Origin: Archangium lansingense
GTDB lineage: Bacteria; Myxococcota; Myxococcia; Myxococcales; Myxococcaceae
Direction: 5' to 3'
DNA length: 64,000 bases
Assembly (NCBI RefSeq): GCF_026626635.1
Contig: NZ_JAPNKA010000001.1
Location: forward strand, 7,440,001 to 7,504,000
Each line of letters begins with the position of its first letter. The stretch's first letter is position 1. The notes under the pieces are model-generated. The model saw only the letters and a list, made by a program, of their open reading frames with translations. It ran no database searches and had not been told where the DNA came from. The position numbers and the translations under genes are program-made. Positions 26,022-34,549 of the stretch are shown here, in pieces.

Positions 26022-28952
26022 TTATTTGTCTACGTCGAATTCAAAGCGCTGGTTCGTTCTGCCGTCGCTGAACTGGATCGGCTCGTCCCCCTGCTCCGAT
26101 GTGATGACGCCCGACGGGATGGTGCAATCGTACTCGGCCCGCCAGGCCTCGCCCTCGTGCGGCTTGAGCGCCTTGACGAACGTCCCCGACACCGTGAACC
26201 GGTAGACGCGCTGGCCGCTGCTCGTATCGAGCGTCAGCTCGATGGTCCCGGTAAGGGTCTGCGGTGGCGACTTCTCCACTGTCGTGCGCCGCGGGAAGGT
26301 CATCTTCGGCATCACGTCGGTGAACTTCACCGCCGTCGCTGGTGGGCGCGTGGGGCCCGGGGTCGTGACTGTCGGAGGCCTCGTCGACGGGGGGGCGGTG
26401 GTCGGCGGCGTCGTGGTGGCGGTCCCCTCGGGCAGCTTCTTCTTCTCCTCCTCGGGCTTCTGCTCGTCGGCCTTCTTGAGCGCCTCCTCCATCGGCGCGA
26501 TGAGGTCGCGGAGGATGTCGAAGTTCTCGGCCTTCTCGAGCGAGGAGATGAACGCGTCGACCAGCTCCGGGTGACGCGAGAGCGCCTCCTTGAGCGCGAT
26601 GAGCCGCTGCAGCGCCTCGTCGGGCACCCGGACGCCCTTCTTCGCGAACACCGCCTCGGCGAGCTTCTTCATCCTCGGCTCGGCGTTCACCTCGGTGAGC
26701 AGCTTCTTGCGCTCCTCGCTCACCGGCTCCGGCGTCGCCGTCTTGTCCTTGTCGGCCGGCGCCTGTCCCTCCGGGATGTCGAGCGTGCCGCCCTCGCCCG
26801 CGCTCTTGCCGACGCTGGTGATCTTGACCTTCACGCCCTTGATGATGCGCTTCTTGCCTCCGCCTTCCGCCGGCTCGAGCATCGTCCCCTCCGGCAGGTC
26901 GATCTCGATCTGCGAATCGATGATCTCGACGTCTCCGGAGATGACGACATCATTGCCCCTCACGACGCCGTCCTGGCGGATGGTGATCGTCGTGTTCTTC
27001 ATCTTGAGCTTGAGGTCGACGGTGACGACGTCGCCGTCGGAGGCCGGCTTGCCGGAGAGCTTGACGTTGTCGGTTTGGAGCTCGATTACGCCCTTGGCGC
27101 CAGGGATGCGATCCACGTCGACCTCGATGCGCGTGTCCCTGAGGATGCCCTCGACGGTCGGCTTCTCGCCCGACTCCGGCTGGTCGCCGAGCTGCGTGCT
27201 GCCCGAGAGGTCGACCTCGTCGCCGCTCAGGCCGACGCCGAGCTCCGCCCCGTGCGCGACGTTCTCCATGATGCCGAAGACCTCCGTCGCCGTGAGCACG
27301 AGCCCGATGTAGGGGATGGCGCGCGCGCCCTTCGACAGGGCCGTCTTCGCCGCCTTCTCTCCGAGCATCCGCGTGAGCCGCCTCTCGACCTTCTTCTCGA
27401 TGCCCTTGCCGACGCGCCTACCGACGTCGTCGGCCTTGTCGATGACCTGCTCGTAGGCCTTCTTGCCGAACTTCGAGGCGTTCTGTGAGTTAAGCATCTT
27501 CGACGCCTCGCCGGCCCCGCGTCGCTTCATCTCCGCGAGGGCACGGTCGCGCACTGCCTCGAGCGCCTTCTTCTCGGCGGCGATCTTGGCCTTCTTGTAC
27601 GCCAGGTGCGCTGCGTAGACGGCACTCGTGCCCAGGAGCGTCGTGATGACGACCTGGGTGCGATCGATGCCCTCCGATGGGATGGGGTCGCCCTCCTCGT
27701 ACGGGTCGTAGTCGGGCGAGATCTCCTCGAGCCGCGGCTGCTTCTCGTCCCGCGCCTCCACGGTGGTCTCCGCTGCCTTCTCTTTCTCCTTTCTCTTCTC
27801 TTCCTCCTCGTCCTCGGGCGGGCAGCTGCGCTCACAGCGATAGCTCAGGCCGCCGGCGCCGTTGACCTGGAACAGGAGCCCCTTGCGCGCGGGACGCTTC
27901 TTCCTGCCACGCCCGCAGGTGCCAGACGCCCAATAGAACGCCGGGTAATCGGTGCCGGGCGAGCTCTCCGTGCTGGCGGTGAAGCTCACCGACGAGAACC
28001 CCTGGGTGAAGGCGTGCCCGAGGCGGTTCTGGATCGAGTTGTAGACGCACCACGCGGTAACCGTATCCGGGTCCTTGACGTCGACGCCGGCTGCCGCAAG
28101 TACCTTGAGCGCCGGCGCCGTACGGCACCGCTGCTGGCCGGCGTCGTCGGCAATCATGTAGCCGCCGCCGGGGGCGAGCTGTGATGAGACCGTCACCATC
28201 TGTGGCGCGAGCGCTTGCAACGCGGTGACGTAGCCCGTGGTCTCGTCGGTGGCGACCTTGCAGCCGCCAGTCGACTCGCCGCTGATGCCGTAACCGGTGG
28301 TGTTGCGCGACTTGATCTCGAGGACCTCCGCCTCAAGCGCGCTCCCCTCCTTGATCTTGAGTGCGTCCACCTTACCGAACTTCTTGCCCTTCTTCACCGG
28401 GTTGGGCGGGCTGTAGACTTGGCTGATCCAGCTGCCCGGGAAGTGGCGCTTCAAGCCGAGCTCGACAATGTAGCGGTCGAGCGCAATCAACTTGTCGGTG
28501 GCAACCTCGCGCAGCCCGGCGCAGCCCGAGCCTTCGGCCTTGTCGTGGCCGCACGCCTGGCGCTGGAGCCGCCATTCCGACGGCGGTCGAGCCTGTTGCT
28601 GCACCACGTGCGCCAGCTCGTGCGCGAGGAGCTGCCGGCCGGTGTCGGTGCCCGGTGCCCACTGGCCGGCGCCGAAGACGATGCTGCGCCCCAGCGTGAA
28701 CGCGTTCGCCTCGGCGGCGCGCGCGGCGGCCGCTGCGGTGTCGTCGGCGAAGACGCGCACGTCGGCGAAGGAGTGGCCGAAGCGAGGCTCGAAGAAGTGG
28801 CGCGTCTCGTCGGGGAGCGGCTCGCCGCGCGTCGGCGCCCGCGTCTCGGCCGGTGTCGGCGTGGACGTCGATACCATCGTCGCCGATGACGACAGCGACG
28901 CCGCGGGCGCCTGCCCGCTCGCCTGCCGCGCGACGTGCTGGCTCGTGCTCAT
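26022..28952 (-). CDS. DUF4157 (eCIS core domain) protein with nuclease-like motif
   Basis: A 976-residue protein with a DUF4157 domain at residues about 45-120: FFEPRFGHSFADVRVFAD, then the zinc-protease-like HELAHVVQQQ (HExxH 111-115). DUF4157 is a marker of proteins linked to extracellular contractile injection systems. Residues 194-216 (GKVDAL then EVLEIKSRN; D196, E212, K214) have the D-x(n)-ExK spacing of PD-(D/E)XK nucleases. A charged coiled segment follows at about 400-440, a hydrophobic helix near 470, a beta-rich section at 660-760, and a Pro/Thr linker (PPTTAPPSTRPPTVTTPGPT) near 860. The start ATG 28952 follows GAGGAGGAGCG and overlaps the upstream stop by four bases. An effector or large delivery-linked protein is likely. 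Confidence 0.75.
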   Translation of the reverse strand: MSTSQHVARQASGQAPAASLSSSATMVSTSTPTPAETRAPTRGEPLPDETRHFFEPRFGHSFADVRVFADDTAAAAARAAEANAFTLGRSIVFGAGQWAPGTDTGRQLLAHELAHVVQQQARPPSEWRLQRQACGHDKAEGSGCAGLREVATDKLIALDRYIVELGLKRHFPGSWISQVYSPPNPVKKGKKFGKVDALKIKEGSALEAEVLEIKSRNTTGYGISGESTGGCKVATDETTGYVTALQALAPQMVTVSSQLAPGGGYMIADDAGQQRCRTAPALKVLAAAGVDVKDPDTVTAWCVYNSIQNRLGHAFTQGFSSVSFTASTESSPGTDYPAFYWASGTCGRGRKKRPARKGLLFQVNGAGGLSYRCERSCPPEDEEEEKRKEKEKAAETTVEARDEKQPRLEEISPDYDPYEEGDPIPSEGIDRTQVVITTLLGTSAVYAAHLAYKKAKIAAEKKALEAVRDRALAEMKRRGAGEASKMLNSQNASKFGKKAYEQVIDKADDVGRRVGKGIEKKVERRLTRMLGEKAAKTALSKGARAIPYIGLVLTATEVFGIMENVAHGAELGVGLSGDEVDLSGSTQLGDQPESGEKPTVEGILRDTRIEVDVDRIPGAKGVIELQTDNVKLSGKPASDGDVVTVDLKLKMKNTTITIRQDGVVRGNDVVISGDVEIIDSQIEIDLPEGTMLEPAEGGGKKRIIKGVKVKITSVGKSAGEGGTLDIPEGQAPADKDKTATPEPVSEERKKLLTEVNAEPRMKKLAEAVFAKKGVRVPDEALQRLIALKEALSRHPELVDAFISSLEKAENFDILRDLIAPMEEALKKADEQKPEEEKKKLPEGTATTTPPTTAPPSTRPPTVTTPGPTRPPATAVKFTDVMPKMTFPRRTTVEKSPPQTLTGTIELTLDTSSGQRVYRFTVSGTFVKALKPHEGEAWRAEYDCTIPSGVITSEQGDEPIQFSDGRTNQRFEFDVDK

Positions 28953-29935
28953 CGCTCCTCCTCGCCGCTCGAGCTGGAGGCTACCACCCGCAGCGTCACC
29001 GGCCCCTCGCCCCGCGGCAGCTCGATGCGCAGCCGCTCTTCCTCGCCATCGACGAGCACGGCGTGATGGTCGAGCGTGCCTCGGTACGCGAGCACGAGCC
29101 GCGTGTCGCCCATCCAGGTGCACAGGTTCGCCAACGCCTCGAGCGGCAGCTCCTCCTCGGGCGGCTCGCCGTAGTGCGTGATTCCGACCGGCTCGACGAG
29201 GGTGATGGGCGCGACGTCGGGCAGCTCGCGGACCTCGATGTCGAAGCTCACCAGCCCGAGCCACGTGTCGTAGGGGTCGAGCTCGTCGCGCAGGAACAGG
29301 TCGCCGCGCCCGATGCCCACGCGCGGCCACGCCCCCCGTCGCAGGTGGCCCACCAGCCGGTCCGCTTGCGCCGGCGACAGCTCCACCCGCGGCAGGAATG
29401 CGTCGGGCCCGAGCTCGGTGAGCACGGCGAGCGCCTCCGGGCCGACCGCCTTGTCTACGAGCGCTGGCGGGAGGTGGGAGCGCATGTGCCGCACGCGGCG
29501 GTCGACCTCGCGCGCCGCGCGGCGCAGCGTCGCGTCGAAGCGCCTCGTGCCGAGGTCCGCGACCTTTTTCTCCAGAATCAGCCACACGCGGTCGCCACCG
29601 CGATGGCGCAGCCGCGCCAGGAGGTTCTCGGCGGCGGCGATCGCCAGGTCGCGCCGCGGCAGGCGCCGCGCCGCCGCGTGGAGCAGCGCCACAGCGGCGA
29701 GCACCGTGCCGGGATAGAGCTCATAGAACGGGATGGAGACGTCGCCCCACGCGTCATCGAGGTGCCCCTCGAGCGGCTCCTCCGCGGTGTAGACGACGAT
29801 TCGTTTGTCGTCGGTCGCCACGTACGCCCTCCGTATCAGTAGAGGCCTGCCGCGGACCTTCCAGGCGCCGTCCGGGTTGCGCATGAGCGAGGACTGCGCG
29901 GGTGGCTCGCCGCTCAATCTCTTCCGAATACTCAT
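28949..29935 (-). CDS. Unrecognised protein coupled to the large DUF4157 gene
   Basis: A 328-residue, Arg/Leu-rich soluble protein with no signal peptide or membrane helix. I recognise no catalytic motif. Visible pieces are a helical middle (LLHAAARRLPRRDLAIAAAE) and a C-terminal beta-rich part. Its stop overlaps the start of the DUF4157 gene by four bases, so the two are translated together and it may be a chaperone, adaptor or antitoxin for that protein. An alternative start is the methionine at codon 18 (MRNPDGAWK). The gene upstream is the IS-interrupted lipoprotein. Confidence 0.6.
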   Translation of the reverse strand: MSIRKRLSGEPPAQSSLMRNPDGAWKVRGRPLLIRRAYVATDDKRIVVYTAEEPLEGHLDDAWGDVSIPFYELYPGTVLAAVALLHAAARRLPRRDLAIAAAENLLARLRHRGGDRVWLILEKKVADLGTRRFDATLRRAAREVDRRVRHMRSHLPPALVDKAVGPEALAVLTELGPDAFLPRVELSPAQADRLVGHLRRGAWPRVGIGRGDLFLRDELDPYDTWLGLVSFDIEVRELPDVAPITLVEPVGITHYGEPPEEELPLEALANLCTWMGDTRLVLAYRGTLDHHAVLVDGEEERLRIELPRGEGPVTLRVVASSSSGEEER

Positions 29936-30048
29936 CTATACTCAGCTCGACTCGGCGTCCCGCCATCCTGAGCGCCGGTGGGAGTGCGGTGTCCGTGGCA
30001 GGACGGTGCGCAGCGGCAAGGCAGGAAGCGCAACGGAGGAGTGGGCTC
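29933..30048 (-). pseudogene. 3' fragment of the IS-interrupted lipoprotein gene
   Basis: If the IS3 element and one copy of the GGCT duplication are removed, the frame of the lipoprotein at 31298-31443 continues here from the codon pair for DEP, through PPLRFLPCRC, to a TGA that overlaps the ATG of the 328-residue gene by four bases. That overlap supports the reading, but the composition of this part is unusual (Cys and Arg rich), so an additional frameshift is possible. Confidence 0.4.
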
Positions 30049-30072
30049 GCCCCGGTTACGTGGACAGTAGGG

Positions 30073-30936
30073 TTATGCTGCCAACTTTTCCGGTAAGGCC
30101 GCAAGCTCAAAATCCACTGGACTCACGTAGCCCAGCGACGAGTGCCGCCTCTGGCGGTTGTAGAAGACCTCGATGTACTCGAAGAGAGCCAGCCGAGCCT
30201 GCTCGTGCGTAGCGAAGTCGGTGTTGTAGACGAGCTCCAACTTCAAGCTGCTGAAGAAGCTCTCCACCACGGCGTTGTCCCAGCAGTTGCCCTTGCGCGA
30301 CATGCTGCATTGAATCCCGCGAGCGGCCAGCGCCTGCTGGTAGTCGGTGCTGGCGTACTGGCGGCCCCGGTCCGAGTGGTGCAACAGCCCCTGCGGTGGC
30401 TGGCGCCCCTTGAGCGCCATGTCGAGCGCGTTGAGCACCAGGTGCCTGTCGATGTTCTCGCTCATGGACCAGCCCACCACCTTGCGTGAGAAGAGATCCA
30501 TGACGACGGCCAGGTAGAGCCAGCCCTGCCTCGTCCCCACGTAGGTTATGTCCGTGGCCCAGGTGCTATTGGGCTGGCCGGGGGAGAAGTCGCGCTCGAG
30601 GATGTTGGGGGCCACGGGCTGGTTGTTGCGTGAGTCCGTTGTCCGCACGAAGCGACGCCTCTTGCGAGCAACCAGGCCCTGGTTGTTCATGAGGCGGGCC
30701 ACGCGCTTGCGGCTCACTCTCTGCCCGCGGGCGCGCAGCTCAGCATGCACGCGAGGGCTGCCGTACGTGCCGCGGCTCTCCTGGTGCACCGCCGTCACCA
30801 CCTCGGCCAGGGCCCGGTCCGCCTTGTGCCGCTCGGACTCCGGGCGCTCCTTCCAGGCGTAGTAGCCCGAGCGCGACACGCCCAGCTGCTGGCACATGAA
30901 GTCCACCGGGAAATGGGCCTTCTCCGCTAAATGCAC
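30073..30936 (-). CDS. IS3-family transposase OrfB (DDE integrase core)
   Basis: A 287-residue DDE transposase: an HTH_21-like start (MCQQLGVSRSGYYAWKERP), then the catalytic triad in WATDITYVG, LHHSDRGRQY and NCWDNAVVESFFSSLK. The open frame begins at GTG 30936. In related elements OrfB is read by a -1 frameshift from OrfA; here OrfB lies in the +1 frame, and the -1 frame reads VKFECI and then a stop at 30928-30930, so a 1-nt deletion near 30930 probably uncoupled the fusion. Confidence 0.9.
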   Translation of the reverse strand: MHLAEKAHFPVDFMCQQLGVSRSGYYAWKERPESERHKADRALAEVVTAVHQESRGTYGSPRVHAELRARGQRVSRKRVARLMNNQGLVARKRRRFVRTTDSRNNQPVAPNILERDFSPGQPNSTWATDITYVGTRQGWLYLAVVMDLFSRKVVGWSMSENIDRHLVLNALDMALKGRQPPQGLLHHSDRGRQYASTDYQQALAARGIQCSMSRKGNCWDNAVVESFFSSLKLELVYNTDFATHEQARLALFEYIEVFYNRQRRHSSLGYVSPVDFELAALPEKLAA

Positions 30937-30943
30937 TCGAATT

Positions 30944-31285
30944 TCACTTCGAGGTCTCCTTCGCGAAGAAGGCCGCCGCTTTTTTTAGGAAGCCACGCTC
31001 CATCTCCAGATGGCGCACCTCCTTGCGCAGCCGGACCAGCTCCTCCCGCTCGGCCGTGGAGAGCGCACCTGCTGGGCTCTTGTCCTGGCTACCGTCGGCC
31101 TCGTTCACCCAGTTGCGCAGGGCCGACTCGGTGAGGTCGATGTCGTTGGCCACCTGGGGCAGGCTCTTGCTGCCCTCGCGCACCAGCCGGACTGCCTCGG
31201 CCTTGAACTCCGCGTTGAAACTCCGCCTCTTCCTTCGCTCCATGGACACTTCCTCCCGTGTAGCCGACTTATTGGGTGTGTCCAC
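30944..31285 (-). CDS. IS3-family transposase OrfA (HTH)
   Basis: A 113-residue OrfA protein with the Tnp_1 helix-turn-helix (RRSFNAEFKAEAVRLVREG, LPQVANDIDLTESALRNWV) and a leucine-zipper-like coiled coil (LVRLRKEVRHLEMERGFLKK). A run of seven A on the coding strand (30980-30986) near its end is the usual place of the programmed frameshift to OrfB. The first good start may be the internal methionine before ERRKRRSF. Confidence 0.9.
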   Translation of the reverse strand: MDTPNKSATREEVSMERRKRRSFNAEFKAEAVRLVREGSKSLPQVANDIDLTESALRNWVNEADGSQDKSPAGALSTAEREELVRLRKEVRHLEMERGFLKKAAAFFAKETSK

Positions 31286-31297
31286 AAAACCGGGGCA

Positions 31298-31443
31298 GGC
31301 TCATCCAGCGCGGGCTCGGGCTCACGGACAAAGGTGACGCGGTAGCGCAGTGCCAGAGCCTCCCCGCCCGAGCGGAGCGGGAGCGTTCGAGCCGGTTGGC
31401 AGGCCCCCAACGCCAACAGCAACGAGAGCCATGCCAAAGTCAT
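31298..31443 (-). pseudogene. Lipoprotein gene, 5' fragment, interrupted by IS3
   Basis: ATG 31443 opens a short frame with a lipoprotein signal (WLSLLLALGACQ, lipobox ALGAC) and about 30 mature residues (ALRYRVTFVREPEPALDEP) before the insertion sequence cuts it at 31298. The remaining codons probably continue at 29933-30048. It was the first gene of the operon with the 328-residue protein and the 976-residue DUF4157 protein, so the insertion may also have polar effects on those genes. Confidence 0.6.
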
Positions 31444-31601
31444 CCTCGAGGCCACAACCGACGCGCTTCGTGATTCGCCAAGAGACAAGGTCGGCCATTC
31501 AATCAAGGGTTGAGCTTCAAATTCCAAACACTCTACATGCCCATCCATCCAGGGCGTCGTCGCCAGTGATTGTCCAGAATACCGAACGAGCTCCCCAGCC
31601 T

Positions 31602-31645
31602 TTGACTTTTCTCCGGGTCTCTGTGTTATCACCTGCGGTGAACAC
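31602..31645 (+). promoter_or_regulatory. Candidate promoter and overlapping dyad for the eCIS operon
   Basis: TTGACT at 31602-31607 and TGTTAT at 31624-31629 are separated by 16 bp, a fair sigma-70-type match 57 bp upstream of the first eCIS ATG. The perfect dyad TCACC-tgc-GGTGA (31629-31641), with outer arms GTGTT and AACAC, overlaps the -10 box and could be an operator. The rest of the 243-bp gap between the lipoprotein fragment and this operon shows nothing else I can name. Confidence 0.35.
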
Positions 31646-31686
31646 AGCCATGCGCACCGCGAGGCTTGTTTCGCCGGGGGGCTTCG

Positions 31687-32487
31687 ATGGGGATCGCTGT
31701 CTTGCACGCGCCTCTGACCTATCTCGACAAGGACGGTTCACAGCGTTCCATTGATCCATCCGGGCTCTCGTTCGAAGGGGCCGAGCTGGTCGTGGATCCC
31801 GTGAAGATTCCCATCGGCGAATTCGACTGGATGGAGAACTGGCTGAAATTCCTGGCCAGGACGGGTGTCGTCGTCGCCGCGCCCCCTGATACCCAGCCCG
31901 CCCGGCCGGCCATGGTGCTCCAGGCCCGGAATCCTGGCTCGGCTGGCAACGACATCGAAATCGAAATCACCTACGCCGATCCTCCCAATACCTTCACCCT
32001 GAAGGCCACCCAGACGGATGTGTATGAGGGGCTGACGCTCGAGACGCTCCCCGTGTTGCTCGGCACGGAGCTGAAAGCTGGCACCCGGCCAGGGCTGGTG
32101 CGCGTGAAGGGGACGCCGGTGGCCATGCCCAAGGCGCGGCCGGGCAAGCTCGTTGGAGCGGACGCCAACAGCCGGGGCTCCCTGGACGTGGCGGGCACCA
32201 CGGGAACGGCCTTCACGCTCGAGGCGAGGGACACCGGCGCGGAAACCATCGACGTCGAGATCGACGAAGTGACGGAGCGGACCTTCACCCTCACGGCGAA
32301 GTGGACGAAGTCCGTGAGTGGCCTCCAGGCCAGCAACCTCGAGAAAGAGCTGGCGAAGTTCGGCCACGTGCTCACCGCCTCCAAGCCCACCGGCGGCTTC
32401 GCCCTTCCGCGCGCCGGCACGTTCCAGCTCAACGGAGGCAAGGACAGCACGTTCGCCTCGTTCGTTCCCGCCGCGCAACCCACCTGA
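31687..32487 (+). CDS. First eCIS gene; two-repeat beta protein, sheath-like domains
   Basis: A 266-residue protein that opens the eCIS operon. It contains an internal duplication: LQARNPGSAGNDIEIEI ... NTFTLKATQT and TLEARDTGAETIDVEIDE ... RTFTLTAKWT, each about 65 residues. The pattern of ARxPGxxGNxIxxxI followed by FTLxA resembles a domain seen in phage tail-sheath proteins, so it could be a sheath-associated or sheath-capping subunit; that is inference. ATG 31687 was chosen over TTG 31666 because of the GGGGGG before it. The sheath gene follows after 38 bp. Confidence 0.6.
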   Translation: MGIAVLHAPLTYLDKDGSQRSIDPSGLSFEGAELVVDPVKIPIGEFDWMENWLKFLARTGVVVAAPPDTQPARPAMVLQARNPGSAGNDIEIEITYADPPNTFTLKATQTDVYEGLTLETLPVLLGTELKAGTRPGLVRVKGTPVAMPKARPGKLVGADANSRGSLDVAGTTGTAFTLEARDTGAETIDVEIDEVTERTFTLTAKWTKSVSGLQASNLEKELAKFGHVLTASKPTGGFALPRAGTFQLNGGKDSTFASFVPAAQPT

Positions 32488-32525
32488 GGAGTCCGCTGTT
32501 CCTCTCCCCTTCCTGAGGACACGCC

Positions 32526-34028
32526 ATGCCGGTCACCACCAGCTATCCGGGCATCTACATCGAGGAGCTGCCCAACACGTCGCGGACCATCGCCGCCGCG
32601 CCCACGTCCAACACCGTCTTCATCGGCTACTCTCATCCGTACAAGACGAAGTCCGAGCACTTCGGCAAGGCGGTACAGATCTTCAGCTTCGCCGAGTACG
32701 AGCGCGAGTTCGGCGGCCTGTTCCGCAGCGCCCACCTCTTCTCGGACCTGCCCTACGCCGTCCAGAACTTCTTCCTCAACGGCGGCTCGGTGGCCTTCAT
32801 CGTGGCGCTGAACCCCGACCTGCCCGAGGCCCGCGTGGACTTCGGTCCCGTTCGCTTCACGGCACTAGAGCCCGTGGATGACGTGACGCCGCTGCGGATC
32901 ACCCTGGGCAACTTCCAGGACAGCAACACCCTCGCGGACCTCACCTTCACCTACCGGACGCGCACGGAGACCTTCCGCCGCGTGCCCATCGCCAACCTGG
33001 TGACCACGCTCGCGAACGGCTCGGCCCTGGTGCGGGCCTCGTTTCCGGGTGGCACCACGCCCACCGCCTACGCCACGGCCAAGAGGACGGACACGGTGAG
33101 CTACGCCAGCACCCCCAGCCCCGCCGCCGTCGATCCCCTGGACTTCACCCCGGTGTTCCAGGAGGACAGCTCGCTGGACAAGGTGGACGTCATCAACCTG
33201 ATGACCCTGCCCGGCGTGTCCTCCTTCGGCGTCCTGAGCGAGGCCCTCGCCTTCTGCGAGCGCAAGCGGGCGTTCCTCATCATGGATCCTCCCGCGGAGG
33301 CCTCGGCGGATGGGACGGTGGGCGGGCCGGCCATCGTGAGTGGGTTCATCGACACGGGCGTCATCCCGCGCAGCAGCCCCAACGGCGCGCTGTACTTCCC
33401 CTATCTCGTGTCGCCGGATCCGCTGACGGGCCAGGCCGCCGCCTTCCCACCCAGCGGCTTCATCGCGGGCATCTACGCCCGGACGGACACCAACCGCGGC
33501 GTGTGGAAGGCCCCGGCGGGACTGGAGACCACCGTCAACAACGTGCTCGGCGTGGTGGAGACCGGGAGGATGACGGACATGCGCGCCGGCGTCCTCAACA
33601 CCGCGGCCGTCAACGCGATACGCACCTTCCCGGCCTCGGGCACGGTCGTCTTCGGCGCGCGGACGCTGGTGGCCGCCAACACCGCCTTCCAGCAGTGGAA
33701 GTACGTGCCGGTGCGGCGCATGGCCCTCTTCATCGAGCAGACGCTCTACGCCAACCTCGGCTGGGTCGTCTTCGAGCCCAACGCCGATCCGCTCTGGGTG
33801 GCCATCCGCACCAGCATCGAGGCCTTCATGCTGTCGCTGTTCCGCCAGGGCGCCTTCTTCGGCACCACGCCGACCGAGGCCTTCCTGGTGAAGTGTGACG
33901 CCACCACCACCACCCAGACGGACATCGACAACGGCCGGGTCAACATCCTCGTCGGCTTCCGTCCGCTCAAGCCCGCCGAGTTCGTCATCATCCAGATCGC
34001 CCAGCTCGCCGGCCAGGCGCAGTCATAG
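32526..34028 (+). CDS. eCIS contractile sheath protein
   Basis: A 500-residue tail-sheath protein. It begins VTTSYPGIYIEELPN, the standard contractile sheath opening, has the signature YGGLF-like stretch (FAEYEREFGGLFRSAHLFSD) and FFLNGGSVAFIVAL, and ends with the conserved sheath core: RMALFIEQTLYANLGWVVFE, GAFFGTTPTEAFLVKCDATT and VGFRPLKPAEFVIIQI. It corresponds to Afp2/PVC2-type subunits. A single long sheath gene is present, whereas Afp-type clusters have up to three. Confidence 0.95.
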   Translation: MPVTTSYPGIYIEELPNTSRTIAAAPTSNTVFIGYSHPYKTKSEHFGKAVQIFSFAEYEREFGGLFRSAHLFSDLPYAVQNFFLNGGSVAFIVALNPDLPEARVDFGPVRFTALEPVDDVTPLRITLGNFQDSNTLADLTFTYRTRTETFRRVPIANLVTTLANGSALVRASFPGGTTPTAYATAKRTDTVSYASTPSPAAVDPLDFTPVFQEDSSLDKVDVINLMTLPGVSSFGVLSEALAFCERKRAFLIMDPPAEASADGTVGGPAIVSGFIDTGVIPRSSPNGALYFPYLVSPDPLTGQAAAFPPSGFIAGIYARTDTNRGVWKAPAGLETTVNNVLGVVETGRMTDMRAGVLNTAAVNAIRTFPASGTVVFGARTLVAANTAFQQWKYVPVRRMALFIEQTLYANLGWVVFEPNADPLWVAIRTSIEAFMLSLFRQGAFFGTTPTEAFLVKCDATTTTQTDIDNGRVNILVGFRPLKPAEFVIIQIAQLAGQAQS

Positions 34029-34039
34029 GAGGCCCTCCC

Positions 34040-34549
34040 ATGAGCATGCCCTTCTCGGTGAACATGCAGCGCTTCGACCCGTACAAGAACTACCGCTTCC
34101 TCGTGTACTTCGGCGACGCCACCACGCCCGTGGCCGGCGTGAGCAAGGTGAGCGGGCTCAAGCGCTCCTCGGATCCCATCGAATACAAGGAGGGGGGCAA
34201 CGCCCTCATCCTCAAGGGGCTGGGGCGCACCAAGTACGAGCCCATCACCCTCGAGCGCGGCGTGACGCACGACTCCACCTTCGAGGAGTGGGCCAACGCC
34301 GCCCAGGTGCTCGACAAGGGCGCGCCCTCCACCGCGCTGTCCAAGCTGCGGCGCAGGGTGCGCATCGAGCTGCTCAACGAGGCGGGCCAACCCGTGCACC
34401 GCTACCTCGTCCACGACTGCTGGGTGTCCGAATACCAGGCGCTCTCGGACCTGGACGGGGGCGGCAATGGCATCGCCATCGAGCACATCAAGCTCGAGCA
34501 CCACGGCTGGGAGCACGACCTCAGCCTGACCGAGCCGAAGGAGAAATAG
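34040..34549 (+). CDS. eCIS inner tube protein
   Basis: A 169-residue phage T4 gp19-like tube protein: FDPYKNYRFLVYFGD at the start, VSKVSGLKRSSDPIEYKEGG in the middle and IKLEHHGWEHDL at the end are typical of Afp1/Afp5-type tube subunits. It lies 11 bp after the sheath gene. Only this one classical tube gene is seen, with one CIS-tube-domain protein further on. Confidence 0.93.
   Translation: MSMPFSVNMQRFDPYKNYRFLVYFGDATTPVAGVSKVSGLKRSSDPIEYKEGGNALILKGLGRTKYEPITLERGVTHDSTFEEWANAAQVLDKGAPSTALSKLRRRVRIELLNEAGQPVHRYLVHDCWVSEYQALSDLDGGGNGIAIEHIKLEHHGWEHDLSLTEPKEK

Larger units (their letters stand above)
30049..31297 (-). mobile_element. IS3-family insertion sequence (IS407-like)
   Basis: A 1249-bp element with terminal inverted repeats: gccccggttacgtggaca at 30050-30067 faces tgtccacaaaaccggggc at 31279-31296 (16 of 18 matching). 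The sequence ggct flanks both sides (30045-30048 and 31298-31301), a 4-bp target duplication as known for the IS407 group. Inside are orfA and orfB of the IS3 type. The element interrupts a lipoprotein gene. The left terminus reads CG where IS3 elements usually have TG. The intact target duplication indicates a fairly recent insertion. Confidence 0.92.

Noticed and set aside
26157..27488. 443-codon open frame on the + strand opposite the large DUF4157 gene
   Set aside because: Its Arg/Asp/Leu/Val-rich shadow composition and the strong ribosome-binding site, overlap and domains of the - strand gene show that the latter is real.
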